A stretch of 15,280 nt of DNA, taken from the NCBI GenBank assembly GCA_964552235.1, contig CAZKGO010000107.1, forward strand, positions 1-15,280. Reading direction: 5' to 3'. The translations under genes and the position numbers were made by a program. Source of the DNA: CAVTHK01 sp964552235 (GTDB taxonomy: Bacteria; Spirochaetota; Spirochaetia; SZUA-6; CAVTHK01). Each line of letters starts with the position of its first letter. Positions within the stretch are counted from its first letter, which is position 1. This document shows positions 1 through 6,601 of the stretch, piece by piece. Below the pieces are notes generated by a model. The model was not told the DNA's origin. It searched no databases and saw nothing but the letters and a program-made list of their open reading frames with translations.

Positions 1-21
1 TCTCTTTAGTTGGGGTTCGGC

Positions 22-67
22 GGGGGGGCGGGGGGGGGGGGGGGGGGGGCGGCCCCGCCCCCCCCCC
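22..67. repeat. poly-G/poly-C fold-back at the scaffold edge
   Basis: A run of 20 G (30-49) is followed by a short CG stretch and a run of 10 C (58-67). Positions 40-52 and 55-67 form a perfect 13-bp inverted repeat with a 2-nt spacer. A fold-back homopolymer lying at the very end of a scaffold is more likely an assembly or sequencing artefact (for example poly-G read tails joined to their reverse complement) than biology. If real, it would form a very stable hairpin or G-quadruplex just upstream of the first permease gene. Confidence 0.8.
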
Positions 68-91
68 GCGACTCGATCTGAGTGACCGGAC

Positions 92-1039
92 ATGGCTGTT
101 GCAGCCCGCACATTCGGCGAGCGTTTGCAGCTACAGCGCGCCCTCGTCCTGAAGGACCTGAGACGGCGGCCCACCGTCTACCTCATGGTGGCGCCGGTGC
201 TGGCCTTCTACGTGGTCTTCCACTACGTGCCCCTGGTCGGCGCAGTCATCGCCTTCAAGGACTTCTCGCCGCGGCTGGGGATCTTTCGCAGCGAGTGGGC
301 CGGGCTCAAGCACTTCAGGGAGTTCTTCGCCAGCATCTACTTCGGCCGCATTTTCAGGAACACGCTGCTCATCAGCGCCCTGGACATCCTGTTCGGCTTT
401 CCGGCGCCGATCATCCTTGCCCTGCTGATCAACGAGCTCAAGAACAGGGCCTTCAAGCGCAGCATTCAGACCGCCAGCTATCTGCCTCACTTCATTTCGA
501 TCGTCGTGATCTGCGGCCTGATCCGGGATTTCTTCTCGACCACGGGCGTGGTCAACTCGCTGCTCGGCGGCTTCGGTAGGCCGGCGATCCAGTACATGAA
601 CGAGCCCGGCTGGTTCCGGCCGATCTACATCGGCTCCAATGTCTGGCAGACCTTCGGCTGGAACAGCATCATCTACCTGGCGGCCCTCACGTCCATCAAC
701 CCGCAGCTCTACGAGGCGGCGCGCATGGACGGGGCGGGACGCTGGAAGCAGACGCTCTACATCACGCTGCCGGGCATCCTGCCCGTGACGGTCACCCTGC
801 TCATTCTACGGATCGGCAACGTGATGTCGGTAGGCTTCGAGAAGATCATCCTGCTCTACAATCCCCTGACCTACGAGACCGCGGAGGTGATCTCGACGTT
901 TGTCTACAAGAAGGGCATCCTGGAGATGAACTACAGCTACAGCGCGGCGATCGGCCTGTTCAACGCGACCATCAACTGCCTGTTCCTGGTCATGGCGAAC
1001 AACCTGAGCCGCAGGGTCAATGAAACTTCGATCTGGTGA
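92..1039 (+). CDS. lplB: LplB-type ABC sugar transporter permease
   Basis: This is one inner-membrane permease of a CUT1-class ABC importer for oligosaccharides. The 315-residue protein has a basic N-terminus, a first membrane segment near residues 28-55 and about six hydrophobic segments in all. The cytoplasmic EAA loop begins at E208 (EAARMDGAGRW, then an I-LP motif), which docks onto the ATPase. The C-terminus ending in SIW is typical of LplB proteins. Length is normal for the family. The ATG at 92 is preceded only by a weak GGA, and an alternative GTG lies in another frame. The gene is followed 6 nt later by the partner permease, so the two are surely co-transcribed. The solute-binding protein and ATPase normally found with such pairs are not in the window; the substrate (plant-type oligo- or polysaccharide in characterised relatives) cannot be read from the permease. 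Confidence 0.93.
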   Translation: MAVAARTFGERLQLQRALVLKDLRRRPTVYLMVAPVLAFYVVFHYVPLVGAVIAFKDFSPRLGIFRSEWAGLKHFREFFASIYFGRIFRNTLLISALDILFGFPAPIILALLINELKNRAFKRSIQTASYLPHFISIVVICGLIRDFFSTTGVVNSLLGGFGRPAIQYMNEPGWFRPIYIGSNVWQTFGWNSIIYLAALTSINPQLYEAARMDGAGRWKQTLYITLPGILPVTVTLLILRIGNVMSVGFEKIILLYNPLTYETAEVISTFVYKKGILEMNYSYSAAIGLFNATINCLFLVMANNLSRRVNETSIW

Positions 1040-1045
1040 GCGCAG

Positions 1046-1987
1046 GTGATGGCATTCAGGCGCACTGACAATCGGCCGGACTCAAGACGGCGCGCGGCCA
1101 TGGGGACCGCGATCAGGGATCCTCTGAGCCAGAGGGTCTTCGGCGTCTTCAACTACTTCCTGCTGACCGCGATCATCGCCGTGACCCTCTACCCGTTCTG
1201 GCACGCCGTCGTGGCGTCCTTCAGCAAAGCGTCGCTGTTCATGCGCCACAGCGGGCTGCTGTTCGCGCCGCTCGACTTCGACGTGTCGTCCTACCGGGCG
1301 GTGTTCCGCAACCCGAACCTCGGGTACGGCTTCTACAACTCCTTTGTGAACATCGCCATCGGCACGTCGCTGGCCGCGCTGCTCACGTTCTTCGCTGCCT
1401 ACGCCCTGAACCAGAGGCAGTTCTACTTCAGGAAAGCCCTGATGATGCTGATGGTCATCACCATGTTCGTTTCCGGCGGCCTGATTCCCCTCTACCTGAC
1501 GGTCTACTACCTGAAGCTGATCAACACGCGGTGGGCCCTGATCCTGCCTCCGCTGCTCAGCACCTACAACATCATCGTGACCCGAGTCTACTTCTCGACG
1601 ATCCCGGACAGCCTCGAGGAGTCGGCCCATCTCGACGGAGCCGACGACCTGCGGGTCCTGTTCAGCATCATCCTGCCGACCTCGAAGCCGATCATCGCCG
1701 TCATCCTGCTCTTCTACACCGTCGACAAGTGGAACGCCTGGTTCCTGGCCTCCATATTCCTGAACCGGCGCCCGCTGTTTCCGATCTCGCTGATCCTGCG
1801 GGAGATCCTGATCTCCAACGACACCAGCTCCCTGGTGGCGGAAGTCGACGTCTCCGACAAGGAGCCGATCGCCGAGACCATCAAGTACGCGATCATGGTG
1901 GTCACGGTCCTGCCTGTGGTGATCATCTATCCCTTTCTGCAGAAGTACTTCATCGCCGGCGTCATGCTCGGGTCAGTCAAGGAGTAG
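1046..1987 (+). CDS. ytcP: YtcP-type ABC sugar transporter permease
   Basis: This is the second permease of the same importer, pairing with the LplB-like subunit to form the membrane channel. The 313-residue protein shows the usual opening pattern (a polar stretch, then FNYFLL, then LYPF), about six membrane segments, an EAA loop starting at E191 (EESAHLDGADD, then ILP) and the family's C-terminal KYF-AGVMLGSVK ending. GTG at 1046 is immediately followed by ATG at 1049. A further ATG at 1100 would give a length closer to some homologs, so the first 18 residues are uncertain. It lies 6 nt after lplB. After the stop a 6-bp hairpin (1996-2016) may end the transcript. Confidence 0.93.
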   Translation: MMAFRRTDNRPDSRRRAAMGTAIRDPLSQRVFGVFNYFLLTAIIAVTLYPFWHAVVASFSKASLFMRHSGLLFAPLDFDVSSYRAVFRNPNLGYGFYNSFVNIAIGTSLAALLTFFAAYALNQRQFYFRKALMMLMVITMFVSGGLIPLYLTVYYLKLINTRWALILPPLLSTYNIIVTRVYFSTIPDSLEESAHLDGADDLRVLFSIILPTSKPIIAVILLFYTVDKWNAWFLASIFLNRRPLFPISLILREILISNDTSSLVAEVDVSDKEPIAETIKYAIMVVTVLPVVIIYPFLQKYFIAGVMLGSVKE

Positions 1988-1995
1988 ACAAAGAA

Positions 1996-2016
1996 GGCTG
2001 CTGCGGGGCCGCAGCC
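1996..2016 (+). terminator. possible weak terminator hairpin after ytcP
   Basis: GGCTGC (1996-2001) and GCAGCC (2011-2016) form a perfect 6-bp stem with a 9-nt GC-rich loop, nine bases after the ytcP stop. There is no T-run, so intrinsic termination is uncertain. It could instead act as an mRNA 3'-end protector. Confidence 0.3.
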
Positions 2017-2083
2017 CTCGCCCGCGCGCTGGACAGCGGACCGCGGCCGTGGTGCACTCTGCTCGACGGAGGGAAGAGGGCCG

Positions 2084-3298
2084 ATGACGCGACGATGGGT
2101 TCTCGAGGGCTTTTTCCTGCTGATGGTCGTGGGGCTCACCGCGGCGTTTTTCCGCGTGATGGCTCCGTTCCTGCTCGACATCGTCTTCGCCATGGTCTTT
2201 GCGGCGCTCGCCTGGCCGATCCTGCGCTGGCTCGAGCAGAAGATCACGGTCAAGCGCCCGCTGGCGGCGCTGCTGACCGTCTTGGCGGTGCTCGCAGCCG
2301 TGGCCCTGCCGCTCGGCTTTGTAGCCACCCTGCTGTCGCTGAGGACCGTGGGCGGCATCCGGGCCGCCGTCGCGGCCTGGCCGCAGGCGATCGCGCGGCT
2401 GTCGATCGGCGACCTGGTGGCCTCGGCGCGTTCACTGCCGGTCGTCGGCCCCCTTGTCAGCACGATCGAGCCGGAGATCGACCGCGCGCTCAAGGAGGCG
2501 GTCGAGGCCGGCTCGACGGCCGCGGCGCGTCTTGCCCGGCAGATCCTGGGAGGCCTCGCGGCGGCGATCGCTCACACGGCGCTGACCTTCTTTCTTCTCT
2601 ATTTTCTGCTCAAGGACGGCGAAGTCCTCATGGCACGTGTGCGCCGCCTGCTGCCGCTATCGCGCCGCGAGGCCGACGAGCTGTTCGCCGATGTGCGCAA
2701 CACGGCGGGGGCGACGCTCGCGAGCACCCTCGTGGTCGGGCTGATCGAGGGCATCTTCGGCGGGCTGCTGTTCCTCGTCTTCGGACTGCCTTCGCCGCTG
2801 CTGTTCGCCATGATCATGACGGTGATGTCGATCCTGCCCTATCTCGGCACCAACGGCATCCTGGTGCCGGCCGGCATCATCCAGATCGCCCTCGGCCGGC
2901 CCGTGGCCGGCCTGGTGATCATCGCGGGGGGCATCTGCTGGGTGACGTTCACTCAAAACGTGGTCAAGGCGCGGCTGGTGGGCGAGCGCACGGGGCTGAA
3001 CCCGGCGCTCGCGCTGCTGTCGATTCTCGGCGGCATCGCCTGGCTGGGCGTGGCCGGGTTCGTGATCGGACCGCTGGTGGTGTCGGTGTTCATCGTGATC
3101 TGGGACCAGTTCGGCCGCCGCTACCGGGCCGCTCTTGAGGCCGGGGAGCAGGAGCCGGAGAGCGAGCCGCCGGGGGGACGGCCCGGTCGGACCGCCCGGC
3201 GTCGAGGCAAGCGGCGGTGGTTCCTGCGCTGGAAGCGTCGCGGCGGCCGCCGCGACGGCCGGGCCGCGGGCGGTTCCGGCGGCGCCAAGCGGCGGTAG
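2084..3298 (+). CDS. AI-2E/PerM-family membrane transporter with Arg/Gly-rich tail
   Basis: This polytopic inner-membrane protein belongs to the AI-2E family transporters (PF01594; relatives PerM, YhhT, TqsA). Relatives are thought to export small molecules or exchange ions; the substrate here is unknown. In its 404 residues I see paired N-terminal membrane helices, a soluble middle part, then the family marks YFLLKDGE, SILPYLGT and GERTGLNPALALLSILGG followed by the last helix pair. Family members are usually about 340-380 residues. The extra length is a C-terminal tail from about residue 348 that is extremely rich in Arg, Gly and Lys. ATG 2084 is well placed behind a purine-rich GGAGGGAAGAGG (2068-2079). 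It is about 95 nt after ytcP and is probably a separate transcription unit. Confidence 0.88.
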   Translation: MTRRWVLEGFFLLMVVGLTAAFFRVMAPFLLDIVFAMVFAALAWPILRWLEQKITVKRPLAALLTVLAVLAAVALPLGFVATLLSLRTVGGIRAAVAAWPQAIARLSIGDLVASARSLPVVGPLVSTIEPEIDRALKEAVEAGSTAAARLARQILGGLAAAIAHTALTFFLLYFLLKDGEVLMARVRRLLPLSRREADELFADVRNTAGATLASTLVVGLIEGIFGGLLFLVFGLPSPLLFAMIMTVMSILPYLGTNGILVPAGIIQIALGRPVAGLVIIAGGICWVTFTQNVVKARLVGERTGLNPALALLSILGGIAWLGVAGFVIGPLVVSVFIVIWDQFGRRYRAALEAGEQEPESEPPGGRPGRTARRRGKRRWFLRWKRRGGRRDGRAAGGSGGAKRR

Positions 3299-3329
3299 CT
3301 GCCGGCTGCCTGCGTTTTCCGCAACGACC

Positions 3330-3343
3330 GCGAAAAACTTCGC
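3330..3343 (+). terminator. possible weak terminator after the PerM-family gene
   Basis: GCGAA (3330-3334) and TTCGC (3339-3343) form a 5-bp stem with an AAAC loop and are followed by TTT. It sits 31 nt after the PerM-family stop and directly in front of the predicted -35 box of the next gene. The stem is short, so this is tentative. Confidence 0.3.
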
Positions 3344-3344
3344 T

Positions 3345-3372
3345 TTGCGCCGCGGGAATCCCGTGATACCGT
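3345..3372 (+). promoter_or_regulatory. sigma70-type promoter of the REC-PAS gene, leaderless layout
   Basis: TTGCGC (3345-3350), a 16-nt spacer and TACCGT (3367-3372) are followed by only 7 nt before the GTG at 3380, so transcription would start at or next to the start codon. No Shine-Dalgarno sequence precedes that GTG. A short palindrome, CGGGAATCCCG (3353-3363), lies within the spacer and could be an operator. The same geometry recurs in front of the next gene. Confidence 0.5.
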
Positions 3373-3379
3373 TGTAAGC

Positions 3380-4171
3380 GTGACGCCGCGGAAGATCGTG
3401 GTGGTCGACAACGACCCCGCTATTCGCACGTTCGCCTCGATGTTCCTGAGCAAGCAGGGCTACGAGGTGAGCACCGCCGAGGACGGGCTCGCCGCGCTCA
3501 AGATCCTCGAAGAGCGGACTCCCGATGTGATGTTCATCGACCTCGTGATGCCCAACATCAGCGGGGACAAGCTCTGCTCGATCGTCAGGAGCACGGACCG
3601 GCTCAAGGACGTCTACCTCGTCCTGCTCTCCGCGATCTCGGCCGAGGAGTACGGCCGGTACATCGATTACGGCTTCGACGCCATGATCGGCAAGGGGCCC
3701 CTCAAGGAGACGGGACACCATATCCTGGAGCTCCTCAAGCAGCTGGAAGCCGGCACGATGTCGCGTTCCGAGCACCCGGCTCTCGGCCTGGAAGGCCTGC
3801 ACAAGCGCGAGATCACCAAAGAGCTGCTATGGAACCGCAGGCACTACGAGCTGATCCTCGGCAACCTCTCCGAAGGCATCCTCGAGGTGGCCCGAGACGA
3901 CAGAATCGTGTACGTGAACAGGGCCGCCACGGCGCTGCTGGGCATCCCGGAGACGCGGCTGCTCGGCTCGCTGTTCATCGCGCTGTTCACGGGCCGGGAT
4001 CGCGAAGTCGTTCTCGCGCAGCTCAAGCAGCAGGGGGCCGGGGCGCGCAAGACAGGGCCGTTCACCTTTCGGGGGCATCGCGTGGCCATGACCCTGGTGA
4101 ACCTCCCCGAGGACGCCGGGCCGTCGCGCATCGTGATCCTCGGCGACGTCATCGAACAGCCCAAAGCGTAG
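3380..4171 (+). CDS. REC-PAS response regulator
   Basis: This is a cytoplasmic signalling protein of 263 residues. Residues 4-120 are a receiver domain with the acidic pair at D10/D12, phosphoacceptor D54 in FIDLVMP, S84 as the conserved Ser/Thr and K105 in IGKGP. A helical linker (about 125-150) leads to a PAS-like domain (about 152-255, including NLSEGILEV and RIVYVNRAATALLG). No DNA-binding, GGDEF or kinase domain follows, so it probably passes a signal on through protein contacts. I associate receiver proteins with this HKREITKEL linker with spirochaetes, from memory. The GTG start is chosen because the receiver fold begins immediately after it. No partner histidine kinase is in the window. 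The transcript looks leaderless. Confidence 0.87.
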   Translation: MTPRKIVVVDNDPAIRTFASMFLSKQGYEVSTAEDGLAALKILEERTPDVMFIDLVMPNISGDKLCSIVRSTDRLKDVYLVLLSAISAEEYGRYIDYGFDAMIGKGPLKETGHHILELLKQLEAGTMSRSEHPALGLEGLHKREITKELLWNRRHYELILGNLSEGILEVARDDRIVYVNRAATALLGIPETRLLGSLFIALFTGRDREVVLAQLKQQGAGARKTGPFTFRGHRVAMTLVNLPEDAGPSRIVILGDVIEQPKA

Positions 4172-4186
4172 AGGCGTCCCGCGCCT
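4172..4186 (+). terminator. possible weak terminator after the REC-PAS gene
   Basis: AGGCG (4172-4176) and CGCCT (4182-4186) form a 5-bp stem with loop TCCCG immediately after the TAG stop and immediately before the -35 box of the next gene. There is no T-run beyond GTT. Confidence 0.3.
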
Positions 4187-4187
4187 G

Positions 4188-4215
4188 TTGCGAGCGCAGC
4201 CGTGGCGTGTAGAAT
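4188..4215 (+). promoter_or_regulatory. sigma70-type promoter of the serine dehydratase gene, leaderless layout
   Basis: TTGCGA (4188-4193), a 16-nt spacer and a good -10 box TAGAAT (4210-4215) are followed by 6 nt and then the GTG start at 4222. There is no ribosome-binding site, and homology fixes the protein start here, so a leaderless mRNA is the simplest reading. Confidence 0.65.
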
Positions 4216-4221
4216 GCAGCG

Positions 4222-5157
4222 GTGAGCGCAGCTCTTCACGTTCGCACACCTCTGATAGAGTCGCTTCCGCTCGGCCGGGAGTGGGGCAGGCAGGTCTTGC
4301 TCAAGATGGAGAACCTGCAGCCCGCCGCGTCGTTCAAGATCCGGGGCATAGGGCTGCTCTGTCGCAGCGGCCTCGACGAAGGGGCAAAGCGATTCGTCTC
4401 TTCGTCGGGCGGCAACGCCGGTTATGCCGCCGCGTACGCCGGCAGGCGGCTCGGCGTCCCAACGACGGTCTTTGTTCCCAGCACGACGCCGCCTGAGCTG
4501 CGGCGGCAGATCGAGAGGCAGGGCGCCGAGGTCACGGTGGCAGGTGGCGTGTGGGACGAAACGCACGAGACGGCGCTCCGCTTCGCCCAAGTCCACGACG
4601 CGCTGTACGTGCCGCCCTTTGACCACCCCCTGATATGGCGCGGCAACTCGACGCTGGTCGACGAGATCGTCGAGGAGATCGGAGCGCCGGACGCGGTGGT
4701 GCTATCCGTAGGCGGAGGCGGCCTGCTGTGCGGCGTCATCGAGGGGCTGCGCCGCCACGGACTGGCCGCTGTTCCTGTCGTGGCGGCAGAGACCGAAGGC
4801 ACAGCCTCGCTGGCCGCTTCTCTGAAGCAAGGCAGGCTGGCCACGCTCGACAAGGTGACCGGCGTGGCCAAGACCCTGGGCGCCCGCACCGTGGCGCGGA
4901 CAGCCTTCGAGTGGGCCACGCAGCATCCGGTCAGGTCGGTGGTCGTGACTGACGCCGATGCGATCGCGGCGTGCGTGAGGTTTGCCGACGACCACCGCTG
5001 CCTGGTCGAGCCGGCCTGCGGCGCCTCCCTCTCGGTGGCCTACCAGCGCCACAGGGCGCTGGAGGAGGCCGCGCGCATCGTGGTCATCGTGTGCGGCGGC
5101 ATCGGCGTGAGCCTGGAGTCGATGCTCGCCTGGCGAAAGGGTCGCGCGGCCGGCTGA
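4222..5157 (+). CDS. SDS-like L-serine/L-threonine dehydratase (PLP, fold type II)
   Basis: This cytoplasmic enzyme most likely deaminates L-serine to pyruvate (and perhaps L-threonine to 2-oxobutyrate). The 311 residues align by eye along their whole length with animal serine dehydratase SDS. Shared marks are HVRTPLIES at the start, K39 in SFKIRG (the PLP Schiff-base lysine), the SSGGNAG substrate loop at 61-67, PPFDHPLIW at about 131-139, the Gly-rich PLP phosphate loop G164-G167, VEPACGASL near 262-270 and C291 in VVIVCGG. The loop carries Gly (G63) where human SDS has Ala; from memory, the less active SDS-like paralogue also has Gly there. There is no C-terminal ACT regulatory domain, unlike biosynthetic IlvA. 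Other ammonia-lyases of this fold remain possible. It has its own promoter and is convergent with the ATPase pseudogene. Confidence 0.85.
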   Translation: MSAALHVRTPLIESLPLGREWGRQVLLKMENLQPAASFKIRGIGLLCRSGLDEGAKRFVSSSGGNAGYAAAYAGRRLGVPTTVFVPSTTPPELRRQIERQGAEVTVAGGVWDETHETALRFAQVHDALYVPPFDHPLIWRGNSTLVDEIVEEIGAPDAVVLSVGGGGLLCGVIEGLRRHGLAAVPVVAAETEGTASLAASLKQGRLATLDKVTGVAKTLGARTVARTAFEWATQHPVRSVVVTDADAIAACVRFADDHRCLVEPACGASLSVAYQRHRALEEAARIVVIVCGGIGVSLESMLAWRKGRAAG

Positions 5158-5167
5158 TCGGCCGGCC
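5148..5167. terminator. hairpin between convergent genes
   Basis: GGCCGGC (5148-5154) and GCCGGCC (5161-5167) form a perfect 7-bp GC stem with a 6-nt loop that contains the stop codon of the dehydratase gene. It could work in both directions between the dehydratase and the convergent ATPase. No T-run is present. Confidence 0.4.
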
Positions 5168-5200
5168 CACGGTGGCGCGGCTCGCGGCCGCGCCGCGCGC

Positions 5201-6486
5201 TCAAGCGCCGCGCAGGAACTCCTCGAGCCGGATCCCTCTCACCGATCGGGCCTCGTAGCTCGCATCGCTCACCACGACGAGCCGCGATCCTGGCATGACC
5301 CGCTCGAACCAGGAAAAGTCGAGGGCGCTCGTGGTTCCTCGCTCGATCTCGACGAACGAGTTGGCAGCGCAGACGAAATCGAGCTCGTGCTCCTTGCCCT
5401 GCCAGAACAGGAGCAGCTCAGGCGTCTCTTCGCCGGCGATGCAACGCCTGCGAAAGAGCTCCTGAGCTGCTGTCCACTCCAGCCACTTGCCCTGGTCTTC
5501 CTCCGGCAGCGCGAGGAACTCCGCGACCGTGCGGGGCTTGGCCGGGCTCCAGCATGCGGCCACGAGCAGGTTCGTGAAGTGGTACTTTCAGGGCTTCCTC
5601 GTCACCGCGATCCTCCGCGGGGCGTCCCAGGCGTAACACGGAGCCACGCACATCAGGTCCGCGAGCATTTCGATGTAGCCGGCCGCCACCGTGTTGTTCG
5701 CCAGCCCGGCCTCCCGCGCGAGCTTGGCCCGGCCGACGGGGCTGCCGCCGAAGCGGTGAAGTGCATCCATCACCGACAGCAGCGATGCACGCGACCTCCC
5801 TGCCGCGGCGCACTCCCCGTAGATCCAATCGCGCACCGTCTCGTGCACGTACTCCGGTATCGAGCCCCGCGACGCCACCTCGACGCACGCCCGGGGCGAG
5901 CCGCCGGACAGGATGTACGCAGGCAGCGTGGAGCGTCCCAGCCGCCTTCCGCAGACTCTCTCGAACTCAACGAACGATATTGGAGCAAACCGGTAGCTCG
6001 TGCGTCCGAGGCGTCCCTTTCGTCCCGGCAGGCGTTCGGCGCCCCTCCGCAGGTCGAGGGCCTTGGAGCCGGTTGTGACGACGAGCACCTCACGCAGAGC
6101 GCCCTCGTCAGCCAGAAGCTTGAGAGCGCTCTGCCAGTCGGGCACGGCGGTGATTTCATCTATGAACAGCCTCCGGACCTTTCGTCGCGGGTCGAACATG
6201 CCCAGAAGCTCCCGGATTCCAGCGGCGAGAGCCTCGGCATCCGGCACTTCGTCAGCGTTGGCGTAGTAGGCAGAGCCGGGGCCGAACCTGCGGATCGTCT
6301 CGCGCAGCTCGAGCTCGAGCCACGTGCTCTTTCCGTACTGCCGCGGTCCGCGGACGAGCAGGATGCCGGGCTCGGATGGAAGCTCGTCGAGCCCGAACTC
6401 GTAGGCGAAGACGAAGGGCTGGCGCCCGAGCTGCTCCAGGTGGGGAAAAACGCCTCGTTCGTCGATGGCGCCCCTGGACAGCGCAT
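5201..6486 (-). pseudogene. AAA_14/DUF4143-type P-loop ATPase, broken
   Basis: This open frame encodes a stand-alone NTPase of the kind with an N-terminal AAA_14-like domain and a C-terminal DUF4143 or nuclease-like part. Walker A, GPRQYGKST, is encoded at 6349-6323 and Walker B, RRLFIDEITAVPDW, near 6168-6150. A winged-helix-like middle follows, then a C-terminal ELDFV ... FVEIERG segment resembling a PD-(D/E)XK core in which the usual ExK lysine is Glu. There are two defects. An in-frame TGA (5590-5588) splits RKP from KYHFTNLL, where I recall Trp or Cys in relatives. The frame also has no ATG, GTG or TTG before GTG 6247, which lies downstream of Walker A. ATG 6486 is one base out of frame; one extra G after it would give MALSRGAIDERG. 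The function of such ATPases is poorly known; some lie in defence or toxin contexts. Confidence 0.7.
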
Positions 6487-6497
6487 GATTGACATCT

Positions 6498-6516
6498 CTA
6501 ACGTTCGTGACGTTAG
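6498..6516. promoter_or_regulatory. operator-like inverted repeat upstream of the ATPase
   Basis: CTAACGT (6498-6504) and ACGTTAG (6510-6516) are a perfect 7-bp inverted repeat with a 5-nt spacer, in a locally AT-richer stretch 12 nt upstream of ATG 6486 on the minus strand. Position and symmetry suggest a dimeric repressor site, possibly autoregulatory. I could not place a convincing -35/-10 pair around it. Confidence 0.4.
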
Positions 6517-6548
6517 CAAGCAGGGCGCTGGATGGTGCCGCCGCAGGC

Positions 6549-6567
6549 GCTGCGCCCCAAGCGCAGC
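6549..6567 (-). terminator. second hairpin after the collagen/Hcp gene
   Basis: GCTGCGC and GCGCAGC form a perfect 7-bp stem with a 5-nt loop, 35 nt beyond the collagen/Hcp stop. Together with the hairpin at 6579-6596 it makes a tandem GC-rich structure without a T-run. It separates this gene from the downstream ATPase. Confidence 0.4.
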
Positions 6568-6578
6568 ACCTGCGCGCA

Positions 6579-6596
6579 GCCGAGAAGGACCTCGGC
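6579..6596 (-). terminator. first hairpin after the collagen/Hcp gene
   Basis: GCCGAG and CTCGGC form a 6-bp stem with a 6-nt loop, five bases past the TGA stop of the collagen/Hcp gene. There is no T-run. Confidence 0.35.
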
Positions 6597-6601
6597 CGCA
6601 G

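Noticed and set aside
1531..3138. 535-codon plus-strand open frame overlapping ytcP and the PerM-family gene
   Set aside because: It is the +1 shadow of both genes; no membrane pattern, no motif and implausible composition.
2657..3802. Long minus-strand open frame opposite the PerM-family and REC-PAS genes
   Set aside because: It is low-complexity (Arg, Asp, Glu, Gly-rich) with no domain and lies antisense to two well-supported genes; typical of high-GC shadow frames.
1996..5167. Confident intrinsic terminators after the plus-strand genes
   Set aside because: The stems are 5-7 bp and none has a real T-run, so they are listed only as weak candidates.
5560..5590. Selenocysteine insertion at the ATPase TGA
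   Set aside because: The downstream hairpin is short and lacks the bulged U and GU-type loop expected of a bacterial SECIS; TGA is a common normal stop in this window and the gene has a second lesion.
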